Made by a program: the position numbers and the translations under genes
Notes under the pieces: generated by a model
What the model was told of the DNA's origin: nothing
Database searches by the model: none
What the model saw: the letters and a program-made list of their open reading frames with translations, nothing else
Part shown: in pieces, positions 8,610-16,426 of the stretch
Layout: each line of letters begins with the position of its first letter
Position numbering within the stretch: the first letter of the stretch is position 1
Source: JARRQJ01 sp963761035
GTDB lineage: Bacteria > Pseudomonadota > Gammaproteobacteria > DRLM01
Length of the DNA: 64,000 nt
Assembly: GCA_963761035.1 (NCBI GenBank)
Contig: CAVXFH010000002.1
Location: forward strand, 868,001-932,000
Direction: 5' to 3'

Positions 8610-9206
8610 TTGAAGCACATGATTAAACCGGCGGGAAGCATCCTGGCATGCCTAGCCGTCCTGTTCGCGCTCATCCAGCTGCAGGGCTGCGTGGGAGGTA
8701 TCATTGCCGCCGGCGGCGCGGGCGCCGCGGTGGCCGTTGACCGACGCAGCGCCGGCACCATCGTCGATGACCAGGCCATCGAGCTCAAAATCAGCAAGGC
8801 GATTAACGAAGATGAGGACCTGGGCGAGAGGGCCCATATCAACATCACCAGTTACGATAACATCGTCTTGCTGACCGGTGAAACACCTACCGAGGCCATG
8901 CGCGATCGCGTCATTGACATAGCCCGCTATATGGAAAAGGTGCGCAAGGTCTACAATGAAATTGTGGTCGCCGAACCCACTACCGTCAAATCCCGAAGCG
9001 AAGACAGCTGGATAACCGCCAAGGTGAAGGCTAAATTGCTCAGCCTCAAAGAGGCGAGTTCCGCCAACACCAAGGTCGTCACGGAGAACCGTACCGTCTA
9101 TTTAATGGGAATTGTCAGCCATGCGGAAGGGAATGCCGCGACGGAGGCGGCGCGATTTATCGAAGGCGTCGCGAGGGTAGTGCCGTTGTTTGAATATCTG
9201 GACTAA
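8610..9206 (+). CDS. dolP: DolP-like dual-BON-domain lipoprotein
   Basis: Outer-membrane lipoprotein of the YraP/DolP type, which supports envelope integrity in E. coli. The 198 residues start with a signal peptide and lipobox (LQGC, Cys near residue 27). BON domain 1 spans about residues 45-115 (INITSYDNIVLLTGETP) and BON domain 2 about 125-195 (VVTENRTVYLMGIVSH). I use a TTG start at 8610 because an excellent Shine-Dalgarno (AAGAAGGAG, 8594-8602) sits seven bases upstream; an ATG three codons later is the alternative. The lpoA-yraN-dolP order matches enterobacteria, but diaA, which lies between yraN and dolP there, is absent here. Confidence 0.9.
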   Translation: MKHMIKPAGSILACLAVLFALIQLQGCVGGIIAAGGAGAAVAVDRRSAGTIVDDQAIELKISKAINEDEDLGERAHINITSYDNIVLLTGETPTEAMRDRVIDIARYMEKVRKVYNEIVVAEPTTVKSRSEDSWITAKVKAKLLSLKEASSANTKVVTENRTVYLMGIVSHAEGNAATEAARFIEGVARVVPLFEYLD

Positions 9207-9225
9207 AGTCCCGCACACGCCCGAC

Positions 9226-10623
9226 ATGTTGCCCTCCGGATTTCTCAATACCTTGCAACAAACAGCGGGTGACGCCAATGTCGTCACCGATCCCGCCGAC
9301 TGCTGGCCATACGGCTATGACAACAGCCGCCGCCACGCCCTGCCCGAAGCGGTTGTCTTCGCCACCCGCCACGAAACAGTACGCGACATCGTAGGCCTGT
9401 GTTACCGCTACGCAATACCGCTGGTTGCGCGCGGCCGCGGCACCGGCACCACCGGCGCCACCGTACCGCTGCAAGGCGGCCTGGTATTGTCGCTGGAGCG
9501 CATGGATAAGATCATTCATATCGACGTCGACAACCGGGTGATGGTGGTTCAACCGGGCGTCACCAATCAAGCCGTGCAACAGGCCGCCGCCGCCCACGGT
9601 TTCTTCTGGCCACCCGATCCCACCAGTGCGGCCTTTTGCACAGTGGGCGGCAATCTTGCGTACAATTCTGCGGGACCGCGCGCGGTGAAATACGGCACGC
9701 CGCGCGAAAATACCCTGGGGCTGCACGCCGTGACCGGCAGCGGCGCGGAAATTCGCACCGGCGTTTACACCACCAAGGGCGTAGTGGGTTATGACCTGAC
9801 ACGCTTATTGATCGGATCGGAAGGTACCCTGGCGGTTATCACCGAGGCAAGCTTGAAATTGACGCCCGTACCGGAAACCAAGCGGATGCTGCAGGCGGTC
9901 TACCTCGACATGCGCAGCGCGGCGCAGGCGGTATCGCGCATCATGGCACAAGCGGTGACGCCCTGCGCACTGGAATTCATCGACGGCCGCGCCATCGCCA
10001 TGATCCGTGATTATGCGCAGATATCTCTCCCGGAGAATGCCGGCGCCATGCTCATGATCGAAGTAGACGGCCAACATGCGGGTATCGATGCCGCCGTGGA
10101 CAGTATTCGCGCCGCTGCCGGCAATGCAGGACTGCTCGACATTACGATCGCCCGCAATCAAGAAGAAACCGCCGCACTTTGGGCGACGCGCAAAGCGTTG
10201 TCGCCTGCGCTGCGCACTATCGCCCCCAAAAAGATCAACGAAGATGTGGTGGTGCCCGTGTCACGCATGGCAGAGTTGATCGGCGGCATCGAGGGGTTGG
10301 CTCAAGAGTTCGCCATTACCATCGTCAACTTCGGCCATGCCGGCAACGGCAATATCCACGTCAATCTATTGGTCAATCCCGACGATCCCGACGAAATGCG
10401 CCGCGCTGAACTCTGTCTCGACCGGGTCTTCGAACTGGTATTAAAGCTCAATGGCACCTTGTCCGGCGAGCACGGCGTCGGTATCGAGAAGCGGGATTTC
10501 ATAACACGCGAGATCGCGGCGCCGGCATTGGAATTGATGCGCGGCATCAAAACACTCTTTGACCCCAAGGAAATTCTCAACCCCGGTAAAATGCTGCCGC
10601 CGGTGTCGGCCGCAAGCCGTTAG
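9226..10623 (+). CDS. FAD-linked oxidase, GlcD / D-lactate dehydrogenase family
   Basis: Flavoprotein oxidising a 2-hydroxyacid (glycolate, D-lactate or similar). An N-terminal PCMH-type FAD-binding domain shows ARGRGTGTTGATVPLQGG (near residues 65-85) and CTVGGNLAYNSAGPRAVKYG; the C-terminal FAD-oxidase domain has NFGHAGNGNIHVNLL and LNGTLSGEHGVG. The length of 465 residues from the ATG at 9226 is typical; a TTG at 9190 overlapping dolP is possible. No partner subunits (GlcE, GlcF) are adjacent, so the exact substrate cannot be assigned; GlcD is the closest general description. Confidence 0.85.
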   Translation: MLPSGFLNTLQQTAGDANVVTDPADCWPYGYDNSRRHALPEAVVFATRHETVRDIVGLCYRYAIPLVARGRGTGTTGATVPLQGGLVLSLERMDKIIHIDVDNRVMVVQPGVTNQAVQQAAAAHGFFWPPDPTSAAFCTVGGNLAYNSAGPRAVKYGTPRENTLGLHAVTGSGAEIRTGVYTTKGVVGYDLTRLLIGSEGTLAVITEASLKLTPVPETKRMLQAVYLDMRSAAQAVSRIMAQAVTPCALEFIDGRAIAMIRDYAQISLPENAGAMLMIEVDGQHAGIDAAVDSIRAAAGNAGLLDITIARNQEETAALWATRKALSPALRTIAPKKINEDVVVPVSRMAELIGGIEGLAQEFAITIVNFGHAGNGNIHVNLLVNPDDPDEMRRAELCLDRVFELVLKLNGTLSGEHGVGIEKRDFITREIAAPALELMRGIKTLFDPKEILNPGKMLPPVSAASR

Positions 10624-10626
10624 CGT

Positions 10627-11022
10627 TTACTTCACCACCCGCAAGCTGGGCTTGCCGCCCTTCCCCGACGGTGGAGCGTGGGGCCCTTGCGGCGGCGGGC
10701 GGTCATCCCGCTCCCGTTCATTACCGAACAGCATTCCTTCACCGTTCTCGCGGGCATAGATCGCCACTACCGCCCGCGGTGGAACCGCCACCTGCTGCGA
10801 CACGCCGGCGAAACGGGCGCTAAAAGTGATCCCTTCATCGCTCAACTGCAGTTGTTGAACGGCGCGGGGGCTGATATTTAGAATGATTTGCCCGTCGCGC
10901 ACATAGGGCTGCGGCAATAATGCGCCTTCCACACTGGCATCCACCGTGATGTAGGGCGTCATGCCGTTGTCGACGATCCAGTCGTAAAAGGCGCGGATCA
11001 AATAGGGGCGGTTGGATGTCAT
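10627..11022 (-). CDS. sspB: SspB, ClpXP specificity-enhancing factor
   Basis: Adaptor that binds ssrA-tagged proteins and delivers them to ClpXP. The N-terminal substrate-binding fold is clear: RPYLIRAFYDWIVDNGMTP, ITVDA, YVRDGQIILNISPRAV and ISFSAR-type strands (here ITFSARF), then VPPRAVVAIYARENGEGM. A variable, charged linker follows (RERDDRPPPQGP), and the end (KPSLRVVK) fits the short ClpX-binding tail known in the family. I start at the ATG at 11022 (131 residues); a TTG three codons upstream is possible. It lies just downstream of sspA, in the usual sspA-sspB order. Confidence 0.94.
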   Translation of the reverse strand: MTSNRPYLIRAFYDWIVDNGMTPYITVDASVEGALLPQPYVRDGQIILNISPRAVQQLQLSDEGITFSARFAGVSQQVAVPPRAVVAIYARENGEGMLFGNERERDDRPPPQGPHAPPSGKGGKPSLRVVK

Positions 11023-11087
11023 CTTCCGCAAGGCTCGGCTCTCACTCCGTCAATATACGGGCTGTACAAGCGACGCACGGTCAACGC

Positions 11088-11714
11088 TTAGCGCCGCAAT
11101 TCTTTTTCCGCGGCGGATAAACTGCTTTTGAAGGTGCGCCTGGAAAAAAACCGCTCCGCATAGGCGGCCACCGCCTTTGCCTCGACGGGCAATTCGATGG
11201 CATACGAAGGCAAGCGCCACAGTAAGGGCAGTAAGGTGCAATCGGCTAAGGTCAATTCATCGCTCATAAAAAAAGGCTTATGTTCAAAGATCGGCGCTAT
11301 AACGGTCAAGCCGTCGCGTATCGTCTTGCGCGCATGGGCGATTTTTTTTTCATCGCCCGCGGCAAAGGCGTCAAGAAGACCATACCAATCGCGCTCCATG
11401 CGGTAGATATATAGCTTGGCGCGGGCGCGGGCCACGGGATCTACCGGCATCAGCGGCGGATGCGGATAACGGTCGTCCAAATATTCCAAGATAATTTGCG
11501 TGTTGTACAGCACCAGATCGCGATCCACCAAGGTCGGCACCGAACCGTAAGGATTGAGTTCGGCCAAGTCTTCGAGAAAGATCCCGCTCCCCACCTCAAT
11601 GACTTCGACGCCGATGCCTTTTTCCGCCAGCACCAAACGCACACGATGGCTTTGTGGACAGTCGGCGCTGGAAAAAAGCGTCATTACAGGTCTTCTACTG
11701 GCTAAAATCGCCAT
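11088..11714 (-). CDS. sspA: SspA, stringent starvation protein A
   Basis: RNA-polymerase-associated protein with a glutathione-S-transferase fold that acts in stationary phase and acid tolerance in E. coli. The start at 11714 (208 residues) fits the family; the frame upstream to 11831 would add 39 atypical residues. Visible features are a GST N-domain (MTLFSSADCPQSHRVRLVLAEKGI, with LNPYGSVPTLVDRDLVLY and IILEYLDDRYPHPPLMP) and the helical C-domain ending in TFKSSLSAAEKELRR. The PHP loop (YPHPPLMP) that is surface-exposed in SspA is present. It precedes sspB by 65 bases. Confidence 0.94.
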   Translation of the reverse strand: MAILASRRPVMTLFSSADCPQSHRVRLVLAEKGIGVEVIEVGSGIFLEDLAELNPYGSVPTLVDRDLVLYNTQIILEYLDDRYPHPPLMPVDPVARARAKLYIYRMERDWYGLLDAFAAGDEKKIAHARKTIRDGLTVIAPIFEHKPFFMSDELTLADCTLLPLLWRLPSYAIELPVEAKAVAAYAERFFSRRTFKSSLSAAEKELRR

Positions 11715-11875
11715 GAACCTCTCTCTTGCACCATATCGCCAGGACATCGAAGAGTAAGCGGGATGACGGCGCAACGCGCTCGCCACGTCGAATCTGCAGG
11801 GGAAACTTACCCTTTCGCACCTTTGCTGCAACGCGGATTATAACCCATCCCGGACCCATCAAGGGTAGAACCCTA

Positions 11876-12508
11876 TCAAAAACCATAGTGTTCTCGAATC
11901 CGCTCATAGGCCGAGAGCATTTGATAGGCTCGCTACGCGGCGAGTTTCATCATCTCATCCGGTAGGTAAACCCTTCGCCACCGGTTTTTCGGTGTGATGT
12001 TGACTTAACAGGCGGCGATAGGCCTTTTGATCTCTTCGCCGCCGTCCTGAGTGGAGATATTCAGCACGGCGTAGGGCGCCATGCGCAGAAATTCCATTAA
12101 CAACTGCGGTAGGGTGCGGCGCTGGCAGCATTCGCGTTTGAATCGCGGCAAAATTTCGTTCAACGGGAAATCGGTTTGCTAGCCTTGGTTGAACAGGTGC
12201 ATCGCCGCTCGGCGTAATTCAGGGGTCAATCCCAGGCGCGCCATCATGATACGGGCAGCCTCTATCTGGTCTTCACTCACCCAGTCGCCGGCCTTGGCCA
12301 CATGGCCTATCACCTAGAAAAATGTCGCCATGAAAAAACGGCTTGTATCCGCTGTTGGGCACCGTGGTCGAATCCCACTCGTTCATAGCCAGTGGCGGCG
12401 GCCCTTTGATCCGACTTACGTCCCAGGGTTACTCCGCAAGCAAGGCGCCCGGGGATCCCTCCCAACATATAGCCGCAGGCGCCGCACAAGACCCCCTCAC
12501 CAGCTCAC
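11876..12508 (-). pseudogene. djlA: Decayed djlA (membrane-anchored DnaJ-like co-chaperone)
   Basis: No single open frame exists, but joining the reverse-strand frames recovers a DjlA-like protein end to end. A GTG start at 12508 follows the ribosome-binding site AGGGAGG and gives Met-Ser-Trp, then a TGA. A glycine-rich membrane segment follows (GYMLGGIPGRLACGV), then AQQRIQAVF, a frame break at the T6 run near 12335, ATFF, a TAG at 12314-12316, and the TerB-like core VIGHVAKAGDWVSEDQI with LGLTPELRRAAMHLF. Another TAG lies at 12179-12181, then RFKRECCQRRTLPQLL. The J-domain tail reads AYRRLLSQHHTEKPVAKGLP, broken again before DEMMKLAA and AYERIREHYGF. The HPD motif essential for DnaK stimulation reads HTE. 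It directly follows the cupredoxin gene, so it was probably its operon partner. Confidence 0.8.
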
Positions 12509-12521
12509 TGCGCCGTCCTCC

Positions 12522-12881
12522 CTACTTTACCAGGAGGCTGCCGCGATACATGTTCATCTCGCAGTTAAAGCCATATTCGCCGGACCGCGGCGGTTCAAGC
12601 CGTACTTCCCGTTCCTCGCCGATGGGCAGATCCGCGCTGACGCCTAATTCGCCGAAGATCACCTTGGCGGCGCACGGGCTCGGATCTTTGCGCAAAAAAC
12701 GCAGTATCACCGGCCGGCCCTTCGCCACCTCGATGCGGGCGGGTGAGTACACGCCGTCCTCCACCACCACGGTAATGGCGGAATCCACGCGACGGGCAAC
12801 GGGACGCGACAACCAAAACCACCATACGATGAGTCCAATCAAGACCAGACCCGCGACATTGACCGTCATGGCGGACATCAC
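12522..12881 (-). CDS. Membrane-anchored cupredoxin-like protein
   Basis: A 119-residue protein with one N-terminal transmembrane segment (about residues 8-26, NVAGLVLIGLIVWWFWL) and a cupredoxin-like beta-sandwich outside the cytoplasm. The C-terminal loop FNCEMNMYRGSLLV resembles a copper site but offers Cys and two Met instead of the usual Cys-His-Met set. A further Cys lies in SPCAAKVIF. It starts inside the copA stop (ATGA at 12878-12881), so the pair is coupled. The likely role is receiving or buffering copper exported by the ATPase; that is inferred from context and ligands. Confidence 0.82.
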   Translation of the reverse strand: MMSAMTVNVAGLVLIGLIVWWFWLSRPVARRVDSAITVVVEDGVYSPARIEVAKGRPVILRFLRKDPSPCAAKVIFGELGVSADLPIGEEREVRLEPPRSGEYGFNCEMNMYRGSLLVK

Positions 12882-15112
12882 CGGGTTCCCCTGGCATCAA
12901 ACCAGCGCAGGCGATTGGCGTTGGACACTACCGTCACCGACGACATAGCCATGGCCGCACCGGCGATCATGGGATTCAGCAACACGCCGAACAGCGGATA
13001 GAGCGCCCCCGCCGCCACCGGGATCCCCAACACGTTATAGATGAAGGCGCCGAACAAGTTCTGTTTAATATTACGCAGCGTCGCCCGCGAGATAACGGCG
13101 GCGTCCGCCACGCCATGCAACGACCCGCGAATCAGGGTGACATCGGCGCTCTCGATGGCCACGTCGGTGCCGGTACCGATGGCAAACCCTACATCCGCCC
13201 GCGCCAAGGCCGGGGCATCGTTGATACCGTCACCCGCCATCGCCACGATCTCGCCGCTGGCTTGCAGGGCGGCCACCTTCGCCGCTTTATCCTGAGGCAG
13301 AACCTCGGCGATCACCTCATCCACTCCGACCCGACGGGCAATGGCTTCGGCGGTTATGCGATGATCACCGGTGATCATCACCACCTTCAATCCTAAGGCG
13401 CGCAAGCGTTGGATGGCGGCCTTCGAATCGTCCTTGATAGGATCGGCCACCGCCACCAGCCCGGCGGCCTCACCGTCGACGGCAAGATAGATTGGCGTCT
13501 GCGCTTCGCGTGCCAGGCCCTCGGCATGCGCCGACAGGCCGTCCAGCGCCACCCGATGGTCACCCAGCCATTTGCGATTGCCGAACAGCACGCTCTTACC
13601 TTCGATCACGGCGTGCACGCCGTGACCACTCACCGCGTTGAACTCACTGGCGGCGGCAAGCTGAACGCCGCGGGCGCGGGCCGACTCCATTACCGCCGCC
13701 GCCAAGGGGTGTTCGGAGCCCGCCTCCACACTGGCGGCCATGCGCAGCAGCGCCGCCTCTTCCCAACCGTTGACCGCGATGAGGTGCGTCACCGCGGGCT
13801 TGCCCTGGGTCACCGTGCCGGTCTTATCTAAAACTACCGTCGTTACCTTGCCGGCCTGCTGCAGGGCGTCGCCGTTACGGATCAGAATGCCATATTCTGC
13901 TGCCTTGCCGACCCCCACCATGATAGAGATGGGCGTGGCCAAGCCCAAGGCGCAGGGACAGGCGATAATCAACACCGTCATGGTGGTCACAACGGCAAAG
14001 CTCATTGCCGGCTCGGGACCGAAGTTGTACCAGATCAGGAAGGTGAGCACCGCCCCGATCAGCACACTGGGCACAAACACCGCCGCTACCCGGTCCACCA
14101 GGCGTCCGATGGCAGGCTTGGCGCTTTGCGCCTTGCGTACCATCTCAATGATCTGCGCCAGCACCGTATCCTTCCCGATGCGTTTGGCCTGATAGAGGAA
14201 GGTTCCGGAGGTATTAATGGTGCCGCCCACCACCTCGTTGCCGGTGGCTTTCTCTACCGGCAGCGCTTCCCCGCTAAGCATGGATTCATCCACGTTGGAA
14301 TGGCCTTCGATTACCACACCGTCCACCGGGAGGCGTTCCCCGGGGCGTACCCGTAACGTCTCGTCCAACCCCACTTCAGCAATGGGCACATCCAGTTCTT
14401 GACCGTAACGCACTACCCGCGCCGTTTTGGGCTGCAGGCCGATCAACCGACGTATGGCCTCCGAGGTCCTCCCTCTTGCCCGCATCTCCAAGGCCTGGCC
14501 GAGATTGATCAGGGCGATTATGACGGCCGCCGCCTCGAAATAGGCGTGCTGGGCCAGACTGGGTACCTGGTCAGGAAAGGCAACGATGATCATGGAATAC
14601 AGCCAGGCCGTGCCCGTCCCCATGGCAATGAGGGTATCCATATTGGCGTTGTGTGCCTTGAAGGACTTCCAGGCGCCCAGGAAGAAATGACCCCCGGCAT
14701 AGGTCATGACAACGGCCGTTGCCACACCCGCCGCCAACCAAAACCCGCGGCCGTCAGGTGTTGACAACTTAGGCAACACCCCGGTCACGCCTCCCAAAAA
14801 CAATGGAAAACCGATACTTGCCGCGACAATGGCTTTGCCTAACAGGCCCCGATAATAAGCCATTTCGGAGGCTTCTTTAATCGCCTCGTCGTCGGCTCCC
14901 CTTAGCTCCGCCGCTTCATAACCCGCCGATTTAATGGCGTCCAGCAAGACCGTCGGGGCTACCGTCCCGGTGACATCCGCGCTGCGATCGGCCAAGTTCA
15001 CGCTGGCGGTCACCACCCCTGGCACCGCGCGCAGCGCGCCCTCCACCGTAGTCACGCAGCCTGCGCAACTCATGCCGGAAATGGAGAGCCTTATGTGCCC
15101 GAGTTCAGCCAA
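12878..15112 (-). CDS. copA: CopA-type copper-exporting P1B ATPase
   Basis: Inner-membrane ATPase pumping Cu(I) out of the cytoplasm. The 744 residues comprise one N-terminal HMA domain (GMSCAGC, near residues 13-19), eight predicted transmembrane helices, the ion-binding CPC in IIACPCALGLATP (near 385), the phosphorylation site DKTGTVTQG (near 430), the SEHPLAAA motif specific to P1B pumps, ITGDHR and the hinge GDGINDAPALARADVG. C-terminal helix motifs of the P1B-1 subclass (YNVLGIPVAAGALYP and AMAMSSVTVVSNANRLR) are present, supporting Cu(I). I see no CueR-type palindrome in the 250 bases upstream, so its regulation is unclear. Confidence 0.95.
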   Translation of the reverse strand: MAELGHIRLSISGMSCAGCVTTVEGALRAVPGVVTASVNLADRSADVTGTVAPTVLLDAIKSAGYEAAELRGADDEAIKEASEMAYYRGLLGKAIVAASIGFPLFLGGVTGVLPKLSTPDGRGFWLAAGVATAVVMTYAGGHFFLGAWKSFKAHNANMDTLIAMGTGTAWLYSMIIVAFPDQVPSLAQHAYFEAAAVIIALINLGQALEMRARGRTSEAIRRLIGLQPKTARVVRYGQELDVPIAEVGLDETLRVRPGERLPVDGVVIEGHSNVDESMLSGEALPVEKATGNEVVGGTINTSGTFLYQAKRIGKDTVLAQIIEMVRKAQSAKPAIGRLVDRVAAVFVPSVLIGAVLTFLIWYNFGPEPAMSFAVVTTMTVLIIACPCALGLATPISIMVGVGKAAEYGILIRNGDALQQAGKVTTVVLDKTGTVTQGKPAVTHLIAVNGWEEAALLRMAASVEAGSEHPLAAAVMESARARGVQLAAASEFNAVSGHGVHAVIEGKSVLFGNRKWLGDHRVALDGLSAHAEGLAREAQTPIYLAVDGEAAGLVAVADPIKDDSKAAIQRLRALGLKVVMITGDHRITAEAIARRVGVDEVIAEVLPQDKAAKVAALQASGEIVAMAGDGINDAPALARADVGFAIGTGTDVAIESADVTLIRGSLHGVADAAVISRATLRNIKQNLFGAFIYNVLGIPVAAGALYPLFGVLLNPMIAGAAMAMSSVTVVSNANRLRWFDARGTR

Positions 15113-15361
15113 ACTCTAATCCTCACTCCACAAACTGTGATCAAATCCCTTTATCCACCACAAAACTCTTGCTCGTCCCCCCTCAAAGGTCGTAGATTCT
15201 AAAGGGGATGCGGCAACCGAACAAATTCGCAACACGGCCTGTTTGACGGATAATAAATCCTAAGATTCCGCCCTTAGTGACTAGTTATCCGGGCGACGGC
15301 ACCGCCAAACAACGGCGGTGAGCGCAGCATTGAAGCTTACACCAAGGGGGAGAGGAAAGGC

Positions 15362-16237
15362 ATGAGCATCAGCCCACGGGAATTGGTTTCCGGCGCCGTC
15401 GAGATCGCCGCGCTGCCGGAAATATTTCTCAAGGTCAATGAGATGATCGATAGCCCCCGCCACTCAGCCGCGGATATCGGCCACATCATCAGCCACGACA
15501 CCGCGCTCAGCGCCCGCCTGCTGAAAATAGCCAACAGCGTCTTCTACGGTTTTCCTTCTCAAATCGATACCATCTCGCGCGCCATCACCGTTATAGGCAC
15601 CCGCGAACTGCGCGACCTGATTCTCGCCACTTCGGTGATGCGCACCTTTAAGGGCCTGCCTAATGACCTGGTCACCATGGAAGATTTCTGGCGCCACAGT
15701 ATTTGCTGCGGATTGGCGGCGCGCGCCCTGGCTGCGCATCGCGGCGAACAATTGGTGGAACGCTTTTTCGTGGCAGGCCTGTTACACGACATCGGCAGCC
15801 TGTTGGTCTATCGTAAAATTCCGGAATTGGCGCGGGAGGCGCTGTTGCGCGCCCAACACAATGATGTGCCTTTATATCGCGCGGAACAGGAAGTGATGGG
15901 GTTCGACCATGCCGCGGTCGGCGTGGAAATCCTGCGCAAATGGAAATTACCGGAAAATCTGCAAGAGTCGACCGAATTCCATCATAGCCCGGGAATGGCG
16001 CAGCGTTTCCCGCGCGATACCGCGCTGATTCACATCGCGGATGCCGTGTCCGACGCCTTGCGCTACGGCAATTCCGGCGACCCGCACGTCACCACTGTTG
16101 ACCACCAAGCCTGGCGATTGGCCGATCTTTCCGACGACAGCATCTCGACGGTCATCGCCGAGGTGGAACAACAATTCAGCAGCGTACTGGAACTATTCCA
16201 ACCCGAACAACGCAGCATAACGGTGAATCTTCACTGA
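15362..16237 (+). CDS. HDOD-domain signalling protein
   Basis: A 291-residue cytoplasmic protein made almost entirely of one HDOD domain (about residues 5-215). Diagnostic stretches are LPEIFLKVNEMI, HDTALSARLLKIANS, SRAITVIGTRELRDLIL, HSICCGLAAR and FFVAGLLHDIGSLLVY, with FDHAAVGVEILRKWKLPE later. HDOD proteins are HD-like but usually lack phosphodiesterase activity; they act as regulatory scaffolds in stress, motility or two-component networks. The Shine-Dalgarno AGAGGAAAGG sits just before the ATG. It stands alone between two leftward operons, so no specific pathway can be named. Confidence 0.88.
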   Translation: MSISPRELVSGAVEIAALPEIFLKVNEMIDSPRHSAADIGHIISHDTALSARLLKIANSVFYGFPSQIDTISRAITVIGTRELRDLILATSVMRTFKGLPNDLVTMEDFWRHSICCGLAARALAAHRGEQLVERFFVAGLLHDIGSLLVYRKIPELAREALLRAQHNDVPLYRAEQEVMGFDHAAVGVEILRKWKLPENLQESTEFHHSPGMAQRFPRDTALIHIADAVSDALRYGNSGDPHVTTVDHQAWRLADLSDDSISTVIAEVEQQFSSVLELFQPEQRSITVNLH

Positions 16238-16426
16238 CAAAGCTGGCGAGAAGTGGGGAAGGAAGGAATCAGGCACTACCGCAATCCGCCAAGTTGATCC
16301 GGTAGATCGCGCCTACTCCGCAAGTAAGGCCGGACATATTTTGAGCTGGGCAATATCCTGAGGAATAAGTCCAAACTCGTCTGGTTGACAACCAACCCGC
16401 GCCAAAAAGATAGCGCCATTGATAGG

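Noticed and set aside
12360..12395. A T-arm-like string (GTGGTCGAATCCCAC) suggesting a tRNA or attachment-site remnant
   Set aside because: The loop lacks the second T of TTC, no acceptor, D or anticodon arms can be folded around it, and the stretch is explained as part of the decayed djlA.
15113..15361. A CueR-type operator upstream of copA
   Set aside because: No palindrome of the ACCTTCC...GGAAGGT kind is present in this gap; I could not support any named regulator.
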